From: Candidatus Omnitrophota bacterium
GTDB lineage: Bacteria; Omnitrophota; Omnitrophia; Omnitrophales; Danuiimicrobiaceae
Direction: 5' to 3'
DNA length: 12,269 nt
Assembly (NCBI GenBank): GCA_016206815.1
Contig: JACQQT010000038.1
Location: 1-12,269 of the forward strand
A program made the translations under genes and the position numbers. The notes under the pieces are model-generated. The model had not been told where the DNA came from. It saw only the letters and a program-made list of their open reading frames with translations, and made no database searches. Positions 1 to 6,547 of the stretch are shown piece by piece. Position 1 is the first letter of the stretch; every line of letters starts with the position of its first letter.

Positions 1-410
1 TCGAACAGAATGACCTGTTGAATCCGGTGGTTTTTCGCAATAATCGAATCAATTCGCGCCAACTGATCCCGGGTTGAAATGAAAAGCGTTTTTGTTTCGC
101 AATGCGCTAAAATGCGCTCGATTTCCGGAAGTGAAGCGGTGGGATAAATCGGGATCACAACCGCTCCGAGGGATAAAATCCCAAGATCGGCAAAGGCCCA
201 CTCGGGACGATTTTCGGAAAGGAGTCCGATCGAATCCCCCTTACGAATCCCGGCTTTTTTCAGGGATAACGCAATCTGAATGACAGAATCTCGAAAAGCG
301 CCCCACGTAATATCGTGGTATTTCCCGGTTTTCTTAAAGCGCAGCGCAGGTTGTTCCGGCTGGTGTTTCGCTTGCTTCAGAAGAAGGTCGACTAGGTTCC
401 GTTCGTCCAC
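1..410 (-). CDS. Long-chain acyl-CoA synthetase (AMP-forming), N-terminal part
   Basis: Partial gene that runs off the left edge; about 136 N-terminal residues are visible. The product should activate fatty acids to acyl-CoA through an acyl-adenylate at the inner face of the membrane. The translation reads like the start of the FadD/long-chain synthetase family: PALRFKKTGKYHDITWGAF, then the segment KGDSIGLLSENRPEWAFADL followed by GILSLGAVVIPIYPT, which is the usual N-domain pattern. The AMP-binding motifs lie outside the window. The start is taken as GTG at 410, 7 nt after the stop of the coiled-coil gene, because the only in-frame stop upstream leaves no ATG; the Shine-Dalgarno is weak. 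The tight spacing suggests co-transcription with the gene before it. It could belong to a different acyl-adenylating subfamily, since substrate specificity is not visible here. Confidence 0.87.
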   Translation of the reverse strand, partial: MDERNLVDLLLKQAKHQPEQPALRFKKTGKYHDITWGAFRDSVIQIALSLKKAGIRKGDSIGLLSENRPEWAFADLGILSLGAVVIPIYPTASLPEIERILAHCETKTLFISTRDQLARIDSIIAKNHRIQQVILF

Positions 411-417
411 GGACAGA

Positions 418-981
418 TCATGAACTCTTGGAGGATGCTTTGATGGGAGCAGCTTGCGCCGATTGAATCATGCGCGTGTTCTGAATCTGACGCAATTTTT
501 CCTGTGTCTCGCGCGTTTGCTCGGAGATCAGCCTCAATTTCTCTAATTTCACCACCTCTTCCGGATCCAATTGAGTTTTGGTTTGGATCGGGCGAGGCGG
601 TACGGTAATCTCTTGCAATATCCGCTCGTGAATCTGCGCTCGCTGTAAAATGCTTTGCATCTCAGTTCGGTTGTTTTTTACCTGACTCTGGAGCTGCCTG
701 GTTCGATTGATAATTTCTCGCAAATCTTTCTGAATCCTATTAATTTCAGCTGGATTAACTTGAGAATATGCCTTCACCGAAAGAGCAGTCTGGGGGGACG
801 TTTGCGAACTTACTTTTTGACTTGGAGCCTTTTCCTCTTCTTTCTTCTCCTCCTTTGCCGCCCGCCCCTCCCACCACGCACCGGTCGACATCAAAGCAAA
901 AAGGACCACCGAAATCAGAACAAAGAAGCTTGTCTTTCCTTCATTTTCCATCGCACGATTTAATTTTCTAAGTTGTTTCAT
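418..981 (-). CDS. Membrane-anchored coiled-coil protein of unknown function
   Basis: I do not recognise this 187-residue protein. It has a short basic N-terminus, one hydrophobic segment at about residues 17-36 (SFFVLISVVLFALMSTGAWW), then a Lys/Glu-rich stretch (42-51) and a Ser/Gln-rich linker. Two helical segments follow, about 78-125 and 140-172, rich in Gln, Arg, Glu and Leu with heptad-like spacing, separated by a Pro-rich hinge (VPPRP). This predicts a single-pass protein with an extended coiled-coil domain outside the inner membrane, or an uncleaved signal anchor. A second start at Met11 (ATG at 951) is possible, and neither start has a strong Shine-Dalgarno. A candidate promoter lies just upstream, and the acyl-CoA synthetase begins 7 nt after the stop, so the two are probably one transcript. 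The ORF is convincing because it is long, fills the space between its neighbours exactly and has a coherent protein architecture. Confidence 0.7.
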   Translation of the reverse strand: MKQLRKLNRAMENEGKTSFFVLISVVLFALMSTGAWWEGRAAKEEKKEEEKAPSQKVSSQTSPQTALSVKAYSQVNPAEINRIQKDLREIINRTRQLQSQVKNNRTEMQSILQRAQIHERILQEITVPPRPIQTKTQLDPEEVVKLEKLRLISEQTRETQEKLRQIQNTRMIQSAQAAPIKASSKSS

Positions 982-997
982 ATCAAAAGCTTATCGA

Positions 998-1026
998 AGC
1001 TTACCATAGCGGTGAGCCGATGTCAA
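998..1026 (-). promoter_or_regulatory. Candidate sigma70 promoter for the coiled-coil/acyl-CoA synthetase pair
   Basis: On the minus strand there is a perfect -35 box TTGACA (1021-1026), a 17-nt spacer, and a weak -10 TAAGCT (998-1003) preceded by TGG, an extended -10 element. Transcription would begin near 991, about 10 nt before the ATG at 981 or 40 nt before the alternative ATG at 951. The -10 sits in a small hairpin made of two AAGCTT copies separated by 4 nt (987-1002). The -10 matches only 3 of 6 consensus bases, so this is a candidate only. Confidence 0.4.
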
Positions 1027-1039
1027 ACGGATGTTGGGT

Positions 1040-3115
1040 TCAGGCACCTTCTTCGACCAGCCGCCTGATTTCCGAAAGTTGCTCTAACGTCTTTTCTTCC
1101 CCCCGCCGAATGAATTTTTCAGTGGAATAAAATTCAGCCCAATGGGAATCCGATAAGACCGGATGAATCACGATATCCGCACCCGCTGAAGCCGATTCCG
1201 CCATCCCATATTCTAAAAATTGAATGGTATTCATGAGAACGTTAAAAATATTCGTCGTAAATCGTTTTTCAAACCAGCGTAAAATCCAAAACCAAATTCG
1301 AGCAACCCTCCCCTTTTTTTTGATTTCCTCCGCCCATTGTGCCTTTTGCGTTTCATAATACTCCTGCCGCTGGATATGGTCCTCAGCGGCCGACAAAACG
1401 TTAACGGCGATGATCTTCTTAACCCCGTATCGGCTGAGCACCTTCACCGGCAGCGGATCCACCACACCGCCGTCAATCAAATACTGGCCCTGATACTTGA
1501 CCGCACGAAAAATCCCCGGAATGGAAATGCTGGCACGAATCGCATCCACCACATCCCCTTCGTCAAAAATAACTTCCTCACCCGTAAATAAATTGGAGGC
1601 CACAATTTTAACGGGAATATTCAGCATGCGGAATGTTTTCCGGTCCAAAAAACTTCTCACATAACGAACGATCTGATCTCCTTTAAAAAACCCGCGATGC
1701 GGGAATGAAAGATCCCGAAACCCAATCAACTTAAAAAACGTCGATTTCCGGTCCAGTTCTTTAGAAACTTGCTCCAACTCGTGGCTGTCCATACCGCTCG
1801 CCCACATCGCCCCTACCAACGCGCCGATGGATGATCCCGCGATGATATCCACCGGAATCTTCTCACGTTCCAGAACGCGCAGGACGCCGATATGGGCAAA
1901 ACCAAAAGCCGCACCGCTCCCTAAAACAAGCCCTACCAATTTCCCGGTCAGTTCTCTCGCCAAAAACCGGATCGTCCTCGCATAGGAAGTTTCAGGATTT
2001 CCTATCGCAAAAGAAAAAGAATCTGTTTTTCGTTCTGCGTGCAACGCTTTTTCGTACGGCAAAACGCTAAAGACAGAAAAAACGGCATCGCCTCTTGAGC
2101 GCTGCCGGCGCGGGAATACTTCCCGCTTCTTTTCTTTTTGCTCGCAGAGGATCAGTCTGATCTCATCACTCGTAAAACCAAATGAGGTTTCAAATTCCCT
2201 CAAAAATGAAAGCGCTTTTGATGAAAAGCGGTTTTCTTCCAGGAGTAAAAAATAGATCAGATCTGACTGTTGCAGGGCTTTGACCCCGAGCGCGCTAAAC
2301 TCGGTCGGAAGATCGATCAGGACAAAGTCATACTGATCTGTTAAATAGCCCACCAGGGATGCCATTGCCGTATCGGCTCCGCGATCCTCCGAGGTTCCGT
2401 CCTGAACACATAAAAAATCAAACGCTTCATTCTCGCGATAAATCATCTTTTGAATGTCTTCAGCCTCCGCGGTTTGAAACTGAGCCAGCGACAGTTTGTT
2501 TTTTTCGCGATCCGGAAACTTGTTTTGAGTTTCCGATTCTAAACCCAGGAGTATCGTTTTTGATTTTCCATGCGTTGCCAGCGTTGCGGCAAGATTCCGG
2601 ATGAAGATTCTCTTTTCATACTCCGCTTCATAATGGCAAAACGAGATGATTTTAGTTTTGGAGACTTCGGAACGCATGGACCCTTTGGTCAGGCGATGGC
2701 CTAGTGTCCGGCTCAAGTGGAGTGAAAGGGACGGAATCTGACTGATCAGGTTTTGGAAATCCTTTTTTTCGATCCGGAGAACCAACCCGTCATTTTTGGC
2801 TTCGATCGTCGCGCTGTGATTGCGATTAAGCAAGATTGAACTTTCGCCGAAATAATCCCCCTGTGAAAGAATGGTTAAAATCTCTCCCTTGAGACCCAGC
2901 ACACGGAACCGCCCCAAGAGAATGATATAAAAAGCCTCGGCCTTCTCTCCGATCCGGTAAACGATATCCCCTCTTTTATACTCGACCCTTCGAATCTTAT
3001 TCTCAATAAGCTCCAGCTCGGCGGGCCCCAAGGAAGAGAAAATCGGGATTTCGGAAACTGAGATTTTACTTTTAGGCTCTGATTTTTTCCAAAACTGAAA
3101 AAAATTGAAAGTCAT
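1040..3115 (-). CDS. Cyclic nucleotide-binding domain / MinD-like domain / patatin-like phospholipase fusion
   Basis: A 691-residue three-part protein of the neuropathy-target-esterase (NTE) type. Residues ~25-140 form a cyclic nucleotide-binding fold (KRGDIVYRIGEKAE, GDYFGESSIL). Residues ~153-390 resemble a ParA/MinD fold (YDFVLIDLP at 262-270) but lack a Walker A GKT loop, so this part is probably structural. Residues ~393-570 are a patatin hydrolase with the nucleophile elbow GSSIG (Ser429) and the DGG motif (Asp548), the Ser-Asp dyad of patatins. It probably hydrolyses phospholipids or lysophospholipids at the inner membrane. Oddities: the arginine expected in the cNMP phosphate cassette is His (NHSAT, ~99-103), and the oxyanion loop reads GSGAAFG (399-405) where GGGARG-like sequences with a basic residue are usual. 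The gene follows glpK by 105 nt. An AGAGGA lies about 12 nt upstream of the ATG. The architecture is clear; ligand and substrate are not. Confidence 0.9.
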   Translation of the reverse strand: MTFNFFQFWKKSEPKSKISVSEIPIFSSLGPAELELIENKIRRVEYKRGDIVYRIGEKAEAFYIILLGRFRVLGLKGEILTILSQGDYFGESSILLNRNHSATIEAKNDGLVLRIEKKDFQNLISQIPSLSLHLSRTLGHRLTKGSMRSEVSKTKIISFCHYEAEYEKRIFIRNLAATLATHGKSKTILLGLESETQNKFPDREKNKLSLAQFQTAEAEDIQKMIYRENEAFDFLCVQDGTSEDRGADTAMASLVGYLTDQYDFVLIDLPTEFSALGVKALQQSDLIYFLLLEENRFSSKALSFLREFETSFGFTSDEIRLILCEQKEKKREVFPRRQRSRGDAVFSVFSVLPYEKALHAERKTDSFSFAIGNPETSYARTIRFLARELTGKLVGLVLGSGAAFGFAHIGVLRVLEREKIPVDIIAGSSIGALVGAMWASGMDSHELEQVSKELDRKSTFFKLIGFRDLSFPHRGFFKGDQIVRYVRSFLDRKTFRMLNIPVKIVASNLFTGEEVIFDEGDVVDAIRASISIPGIFRAVKYQGQYLIDGGVVDPLPVKVLSRYGVKKIIAVNVLSAAEDHIQRQEYYETQKAQWAEEIKKKGRVARIWFWILRWFEKRFTTNIFNVLMNTIQFLEYGMAESASAGADIVIHPVLSDSHWAEFYSTEKFIRRGEEKTLEQLSEIRRLVEEGA

Positions 3116-3220
3116 TCGGAAGCCGTATCCTCTTTATGTTGAGATGCAAACAAACCCCTTTGGTGATGTATCGGCTACTTGGCGTGAATGATAAAGTGGG
3201 GACGGGAAAAAAGCGGTTGG

Positions 3221-4711
3221 TTATAAGAGCAGGCGCTTCAGTGCGTCCTGCCATTGCTGGATGATGTGCCGCCGGGCGCCGGAACGCATCCGGGGTTGAA
3301 ATTTCTCGTAACGAATCTTGCGATCTAGGTGTTTCGGATCCAGCCAAAAACCGGAAGCAATGCCGGCAAGTTTTGCGGCACCCCAGGCGGTTAATTCGCT
3401 CATGGCTGACCTTAAAACCGGAAGGCCTAAGAAATCAGCTTGCGTCTGCATCAAATATCGATTGCGGCTTGCGCCGCCGTCTACTTTTAAAGCCGGGATC
3501 CGAACCTTGCCCTCACGCTTCATCAAATCAAACACTTCGCGAACTTGCAAAGCGATCGCATCCAGGGTTGCTTTCACAATGGCTTCGCGAGAAGTACCAC
3601 GCGTAAGGCCAAACATGGCACCGCGAATTTCCGGACGCCAATAAGGAGCTCCTAGACCGGTGAAGGCCGGGATAACGGTCACATGATCATTTGCTGTTTG
3701 AGATGCTTGATGTGCCATGGCTTCCGTTTCAGCGGCCGTTTGAATCATTTTTAATCCGTCCCGCAACCATTGAATGGCAGCGCCCGCAATAAAGATGGAG
3801 CCTTCCAGCGCATAAATGGGCTCTCCTTTTGCATCGCAAGCCAACGTGGTAATGAGTCCCGAACGAGAATGAACAAAGCGCTTTCCTAAATTCAAAAGCA
3901 TGAAACAACCGGTCCCATATGTATTTTTGCTGTCGCCCGCCTGATAACAACTTTGCCCGAAAAGAGCGGCCTGCTGATCACCTAAAATCGAATGAATGGG
4001 AATTCCGTCGGAAAGCGGAGGAAAATTCTTGGTGGTCCCGAAACGGCTGTTGGAGGGTTTGGCAAGCGGCAAGATGGAAGCGGGAACACGAAATAAACGG
4101 CAGAGGGCACGATCCCACGTCTTGGTCCGGATATTAAATAAAAGCGTTCTGGAAGCATTGGTGAAATCGGTGGCGTGCACCGCCTTTCCCGTCAAGTGAA
4201 ACAAAAGCCAGCTGTCAATCGTACCAAAACATAAACGGCCGGATCTAGCTTTTTGTTTTAAGGAGGGGATGTAGTCAAAACACCACCGCAGCTTCGTTCC
4301 CGAAAAGTAAGGATCAAAAAAAAGGCCTGTTTTTTTCCGCAATGCAGGCTCACCTCCGGTACGCTTTAATTTTGCGCACAAACCAGCGGTTCTCCGGTCC
4401 TGCCAAACAATCGCACGGGCAACCGGTTTACCGGACAGCCGGTCCCACAAGACAATCGTCTCTCGCTGATTGGTAATTCCAATGGCATGGATTTGTCGGT
4501 TGGATATTTTTGCTTGTCGCAGCGCACGGCCGATGACAACCTTAACGGAGCTTAATATTTCCTCAGCATCATGTTCGACCCAGCCGGGCTTGGGGAAAAA
4601 TTGGTGAAACTCCTGATAAGCCGAAGTGACCGCCTTGCCGGATGAATCGTAGAGAATGGCTCTCGTGCCGGTTGTGCCCTGATCAATCGCAAGGATATAT
4701 TGCTTCGGCAT
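3221..4711 (-). CDS. glpK: Glycerol kinase
   Basis: ATP-dependent phosphorylation of glycerol to sn-glycerol-3-phosphate, a cytosolic FGGY-family enzyme. With the ATG at 4711 the protein has 496 residues, the normal family length, and the glycerol-contacting residues fall at the same numbers as in the E. coli enzyme: Arg83-Glu84 (NQRET), Trp103, Tyr135 and the catalytic Asp245 (GDQQAALFGQ). Also visible are the N-terminal phosphate loop DQGTTGTRA, YGTGCFML, FTGLGAPYW and the adenosine-site DGGASRN. A TTG at 4726 would add five residues and has an AAAGG at good spacing, so translation may begin there, but the numbering and the family N-terminus favour the ATG. It lies 86-101 nt downstream of a PilZ gene and upstream of the patatin fusion. 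No facilitator or glycerol-3-phosphate dehydrogenase gene is adjacent, so the glycerol could come from lipid breakdown. Confidence 0.97.
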   Translation of the reverse strand: MPKQYILAIDQGTTGTRAILYDSSGKAVTSAYQEFHQFFPKPGWVEHDAEEILSSVKVVIGRALRQAKISNRQIHAIGITNQRETIVLWDRLSGKPVARAIVWQDRRTAGLCAKLKRTGGEPALRKKTGLFFDPYFSGTKLRWCFDYIPSLKQKARSGRLCFGTIDSWLLFHLTGKAVHATDFTNASRTLLFNIRTKTWDRALCRLFRVPASILPLAKPSNSRFGTTKNFPPLSDGIPIHSILGDQQAALFGQSCYQAGDSKNTYGTGCFMLLNLGKRFVHSRSGLITTLACDAKGEPIYALEGSIFIAGAAIQWLRDGLKMIQTAAETEAMAHQASQTANDHVTVIPAFTGLGAPYWRPEIRGAMFGLTRGTSREAIVKATLDAIALQVREVFDLMKREGKVRIPALKVDGGASRNRYLMQTQADFLGLPVLRSAMSELTAWGAAKLAGIASGFWLDPKHLDRKIRYEKFQPRMRSGARRHIIQQWQDALKRLLL

Positions 4712-4812
4712 ATGTTTGCTAGCCAAGTTTACCTTTTTGACGATTTTAAACGGGTAGGGTTAAAAGCTTCTAACGGGATGCTTCGATCATCGCGTTCTCT
4801 GGTAGTGACGGA

Positions 4813-5205
4813 CTAGGCTAATTCAGAAAGCTCTTCCGGATCTGAGAAGTCATTGACCTTTGTCTCAAGCCAGTAGTTGTAAGCGTAATCGAGAATCCTG
4901 AATTTATCGACCGGATCGATCAGCAAAAAATTCACTCCGGATTCATAACCCCGATCTTCGCTCGAGTTGGCTTTTGACCACATAATTTTCCCCGTTGATC
5001 GAACCGGTCGAACCTCATCCGGCAGTTGAATCTCTAAATCAACCAAAGTCCCTGTCTCAAGGGAACGGTCTGTGCTGACTTTGATTCCCTCGCGTGACAG
5101 ATCTTTGCTCAAACCGGATGTTTCAATGACGCCCGCTTGCTGTGAACGGCACTCTACATTCATAAACGCATCGAAACGTTTAAACTTTCTGCGTTCTTTT
5201 GTCAT
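4813..5205 (-). CDS. PilZ-domain protein with complete c-di-GMP-binding motifs
   Basis: A 130-residue single-domain PilZ protein, a cytosolic receptor fold for cyclic-di-GMP. The two ligand motifs are present: RxxxR at residues 6-10 (RKFKR) and DxSxxG at 35-40 (DLSREG), followed by the usual beta-barrel pattern (LVDLEIQLPDE, then GKIMWSK and ESGVNFLLIDP). The tail of about 30 residues is acidic and has no recognisable domain. The start ATG at 5205 has an AAAGG about 9 nt upstream. A strong promoter and a structured leader lie before it, and glpK follows, so c-di-GMP or a co-regulated signal may touch lipid and glycerol genes, but that link is inference. Its output target is unknown; free-standing PilZ proteins usually act through protein partners. 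Confidence 0.88.
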   Translation of the reverse strand: MTKERRKFKRFDAFMNVECRSQQAGVIETSGLSKDLSREGIKVSTDRSLETGTLVDLEIQLPDEVRPVRSTGKIMWSKANSSEDRGYESGVNFLLIDPVDKFRILDYAYNYWLETKVNDFSDPEELSELA

Positions 5206-5229
5206 TTTCTTCGCCTTTCTTTAGCCGAC

Positions 5230-5264
5230 AAACTTAGTGGCCGGACCTCTCAACCACTGAGTTT
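5230..5264 (-). promoter_or_regulatory. Hairpin in the leader of the PilZ-glpK transcript
   Basis: The leader RNA (minus strand) can fold AAACT-c-AGTGG / CCACT-a-AGTTT: two 5-bp helices separated by one C-A mismatch, closing a 13-nt loop. It ends 24 nt before the PilZ start codon and is not followed by a U-tract, so it is not an intrinsic terminator. It could be a translation or stability element, or an operator. I could not match it to a known riboswitch class, including the c-di-GMP ones. Confidence 0.4.
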
Positions 5265-5354
5265 CACTTCCTTTATCTTGATATCAATAAAACCGCTATT
5301 TCTATAACCTATTGATTTTAAAGGAGTAAAGGTACTTTTTTTATCGCTAAAGTA

Positions 5355-5382
5355 AGTATACCACATCTTCCTTGGATTGCAA
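5355..5382 (-). promoter_or_regulatory. Sigma70-type extended -10 promoter before PilZ-glpK
   Basis: On the minus strand: -35 TTGCAA (5377-5382, 4 of 6 consensus), a 16-nt spacer ending in TGG (extended -10), and -10 TATACT (5355-5360, 5 of 6). It lies about 30 nt beyond the end of the small frameshifted gene and would give a leader of roughly 140 nt before the PilZ start at 5205. It is the best promoter in the window and likely drives PilZ, glpK and perhaps the patatin fusion. The rest of the 207-nt gap 5206-5412 holds only this leader; a 66-codon reading frame across it is not convincing. Confidence 0.65.
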
Positions 5383-5412
5383 GAGTGGGAGGCAAAAAAA
5401 TCGCAGCCGAGA

Positions 5413-5647
5413 TTAGGAGGATTTTGAATATTTTTGCCGCATTTCCTCAAGGGTGGATCGGATTTCTGGATTTTTAAGGAGCTCGGTAAACTCCCGGGTT
5501 AGCCATTAACTTAAAAAGATTCTTCTCCTTGACAGCCTGCTTAAATTCTTCATCCTTCATCAAAGCTTGGACCTTCGGATCCGAAAAGAATGTCTGAAAA
5601 CTTTCATCGCGAGCAAGCTTTAAAAAATCATCAAAATTACCAAACAT
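5413..5647 (-). pseudogene. Small STI1-like protein gene split by a +1 frameshift
   Basis: Starting at ATG 5647, 15 nt after the yajQ stop and with AGGAG overlapping that stop, the frame reads MFGNFDDFLKLARDESF, continues DPKVQALMKDEEFKQAVKEK and NLFKLMANP, then breaks and stops at 5474-5476 after 57 codons. If one base is removed from the run of three identical bases at 5493-5495, the frame continues EFTELLKNPEIRSTLEEM and ends RQKYSKSS at 5413-5415, giving 77 residues. The joined product is coherent: amphipathic helices with repeated DP/NP turns (DPKVQALM, NPEFTELL, NPEIRSTL), resembling the DP/STI1 helical motif of co-chaperones. Function is unknown; a small cytosolic helical adaptor is plausible. 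The break could be a sequencing or assembly error, a true recent inactivation, or less likely programmed frameshifting. The position right behind yajQ suggests the same operon. Confidence 0.7.
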
Positions 5648-5662
5648 TTTCTCAGCCGGCTC

Positions 5663-6160
5663 CTATCGATAGTTTGTAAATTGCAGCGGGATATCCAAAT
5701 TCGCGTTCTTGACGAGATGAATCACGGTCTGCAGATCGTCCTTGCTCTTGGCCGAAACGCGAATCTGATCGCTTTGGATCGAGGCCTGCGTCTTTAGCTT
5801 CAGTTCTTTGATCCGTTTGACAATATCTTTCGCTTTCTCATGTGAAATACCTTGGATCACTTCGGCCGTTTGCCGAATCAAACCGTCCAGTGCTTTTTCA
5901 GGAGTGCCGTATTGTAAAGATTTAATCGCAACCCCGCGCTTTGCCATTTTCCCTTCTAAAATTTCAGTGATATTCTTCAGTTTCAAATCGTCATCTGCCA
6001 AAATCGTTATTTTCTTCTCTTCCCGGTTAAAGAACAGATTGCTTTTACTCCCTTTAAAATCAAAGCGCGTCCGGATCTCCTTGACCGCCTGGTTGATGGC
6101 ATTATCTACTTCTTGGAGATTGACTTCCGAAACGATATCAAACGAAAAATCACCTGCCAT
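5663..6160 (-). CDS. yajQ: YajQ family nucleotide / cyclic-di-GMP-binding protein
   Basis: A 165-residue protein that matches the YajQ (UPF0234) family along its whole length: the N-terminus GDFSFDIVSEVNLQEVDNAI, the central RFDFKGSKS, the second half with KRGVAIKSLQYG and GLIRQTAEVIQGIS, and the C-terminus IPLQFTNYR. The family has two tandem ferredoxin-like folds and binds nucleotides; some members, such as the Xanthomonas one, are c-di-GMP effectors that alter transcription-factor binding. Whether this one binds c-di-GMP cannot be told from sequence alone, but two PilZ genes flank it. The ATG is 8 nt after the stop of the upstream PilZ gene and has no clear Shine-Dalgarno, so translation may be coupled. 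The small frameshifted gene follows after 15 nt. Confidence 0.95.
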   Translation of the reverse strand: MAGDFSFDIVSEVNLQEVDNAINQAVKEIRTRFDFKGSKSNLFFNREEKKITILADDDLKLKNITEILEGKMAKRGVAIKSLQYGTPEKALDGLIRQTAEVIQGISHEKAKDIVKRIKELKLKTQASIQSDQIRVSAKSKDDLQTVIHLVKNANLDIPLQFTNYR

Positions 6161-6168
6161 GGTGCTAA

Positions 6169-6525
6169 TTATGCTGTCTGAGAGCTTTTGATAAAATTTG
6201 AAATCCGGGCATGATCTTGTGGATTTAAATTCAAAAATTCAATTCCCGTATCATAAGATACTTTTTTGCTGAGCGGTTCCTTGCTCCGCACCATCCACAC
6301 CACCCGTCCGTCGGACTCAAACGGCGGTTGTGTTTCTTCCAGGGTGATTCGCAAGTGGACTTGAGATAATTTTTCAAGCTCCCGCGTGAGAATCACGCAG
6401 ACACCGCCCAACCCCAAGTTTTGCGTTTTGGTTTTGAGCGTACCGCCAATCCGATCGTGTATCGTCACATCACATTGCGCGACGATGCGCGGGAAGTTTC
6501 GTTGATCCAAGCCGGACCAAGTCAC
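6169..6525 (-). CDS. PilZ-domain protein with a variant second motif
   Basis: A 118-residue single-domain PilZ protein. The N-terminal RxxxR is intact (RNFPR, residues 9-13). The second motif reads NLGLGG (36-41), so the serine of (D/N)xSxxG is glycine at 38. Downstream are the barrel strands SDGRVVWMVR and YDTGIEFLNL followed by a C-terminal helix. It may still bind c-di-GMP, perhaps with altered affinity. The start is GTG at 6525, fixed by a strong GAGGTGA just upstream and by the lack of another start in that frame. It sits 22 nt after the SPOR gene and 8 nt before yajQ, clearly one operon. It differs in sequence from the PilZ protein at 4813-5205 outside the motifs, so they are not a recent duplication. 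Confidence 0.85.
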   Translation of the reverse strand: MTWSGLDQRNFPRIVAQCDVTIHDRIGGTLKTKTQNLGLGGVCVILTRELEKLSQVHLRITLEETQPPFESDGRVVWMVRSKEPLSKKVSYDTGIEFLNLNPQDHARISNFIKSSQTA

Positions 6526-6547
6526 GGAATCACCTCATTTCCGAGTC

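Noticed and set aside
655..971. Plus-strand reading frames opposite the coiled-coil gene
   Set aside because: They are antisense shadows with skewed Pro/Leu/Ser composition and no ribosome sites.
3116..3220. Terminator between glpK and the patatin gene
   Set aside because: No stem of useful length followed by a U-tract could be found on the minus strand.
4727..4812. Separate promoter for glpK
   Set aside because: An AT-rich TTTAAAAT is present but no -35 at good spacing; read-through from the PilZ promoter is simpler.
5230..5400. Known c-di-GMP riboswitch upstream of PilZ
   Set aside because: I looked for GEMM-type conserved segments and did not find them; the hairpin is reported only as an unclassified leader structure.
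5250..5450. 66-codon minus-strand reading frame spanning the gap before PilZ
   Set aside because: It covers the promoter and leader and overlaps the end of the frameshifted small gene in another frame; composition is not protein-like and there is no ribosome site.
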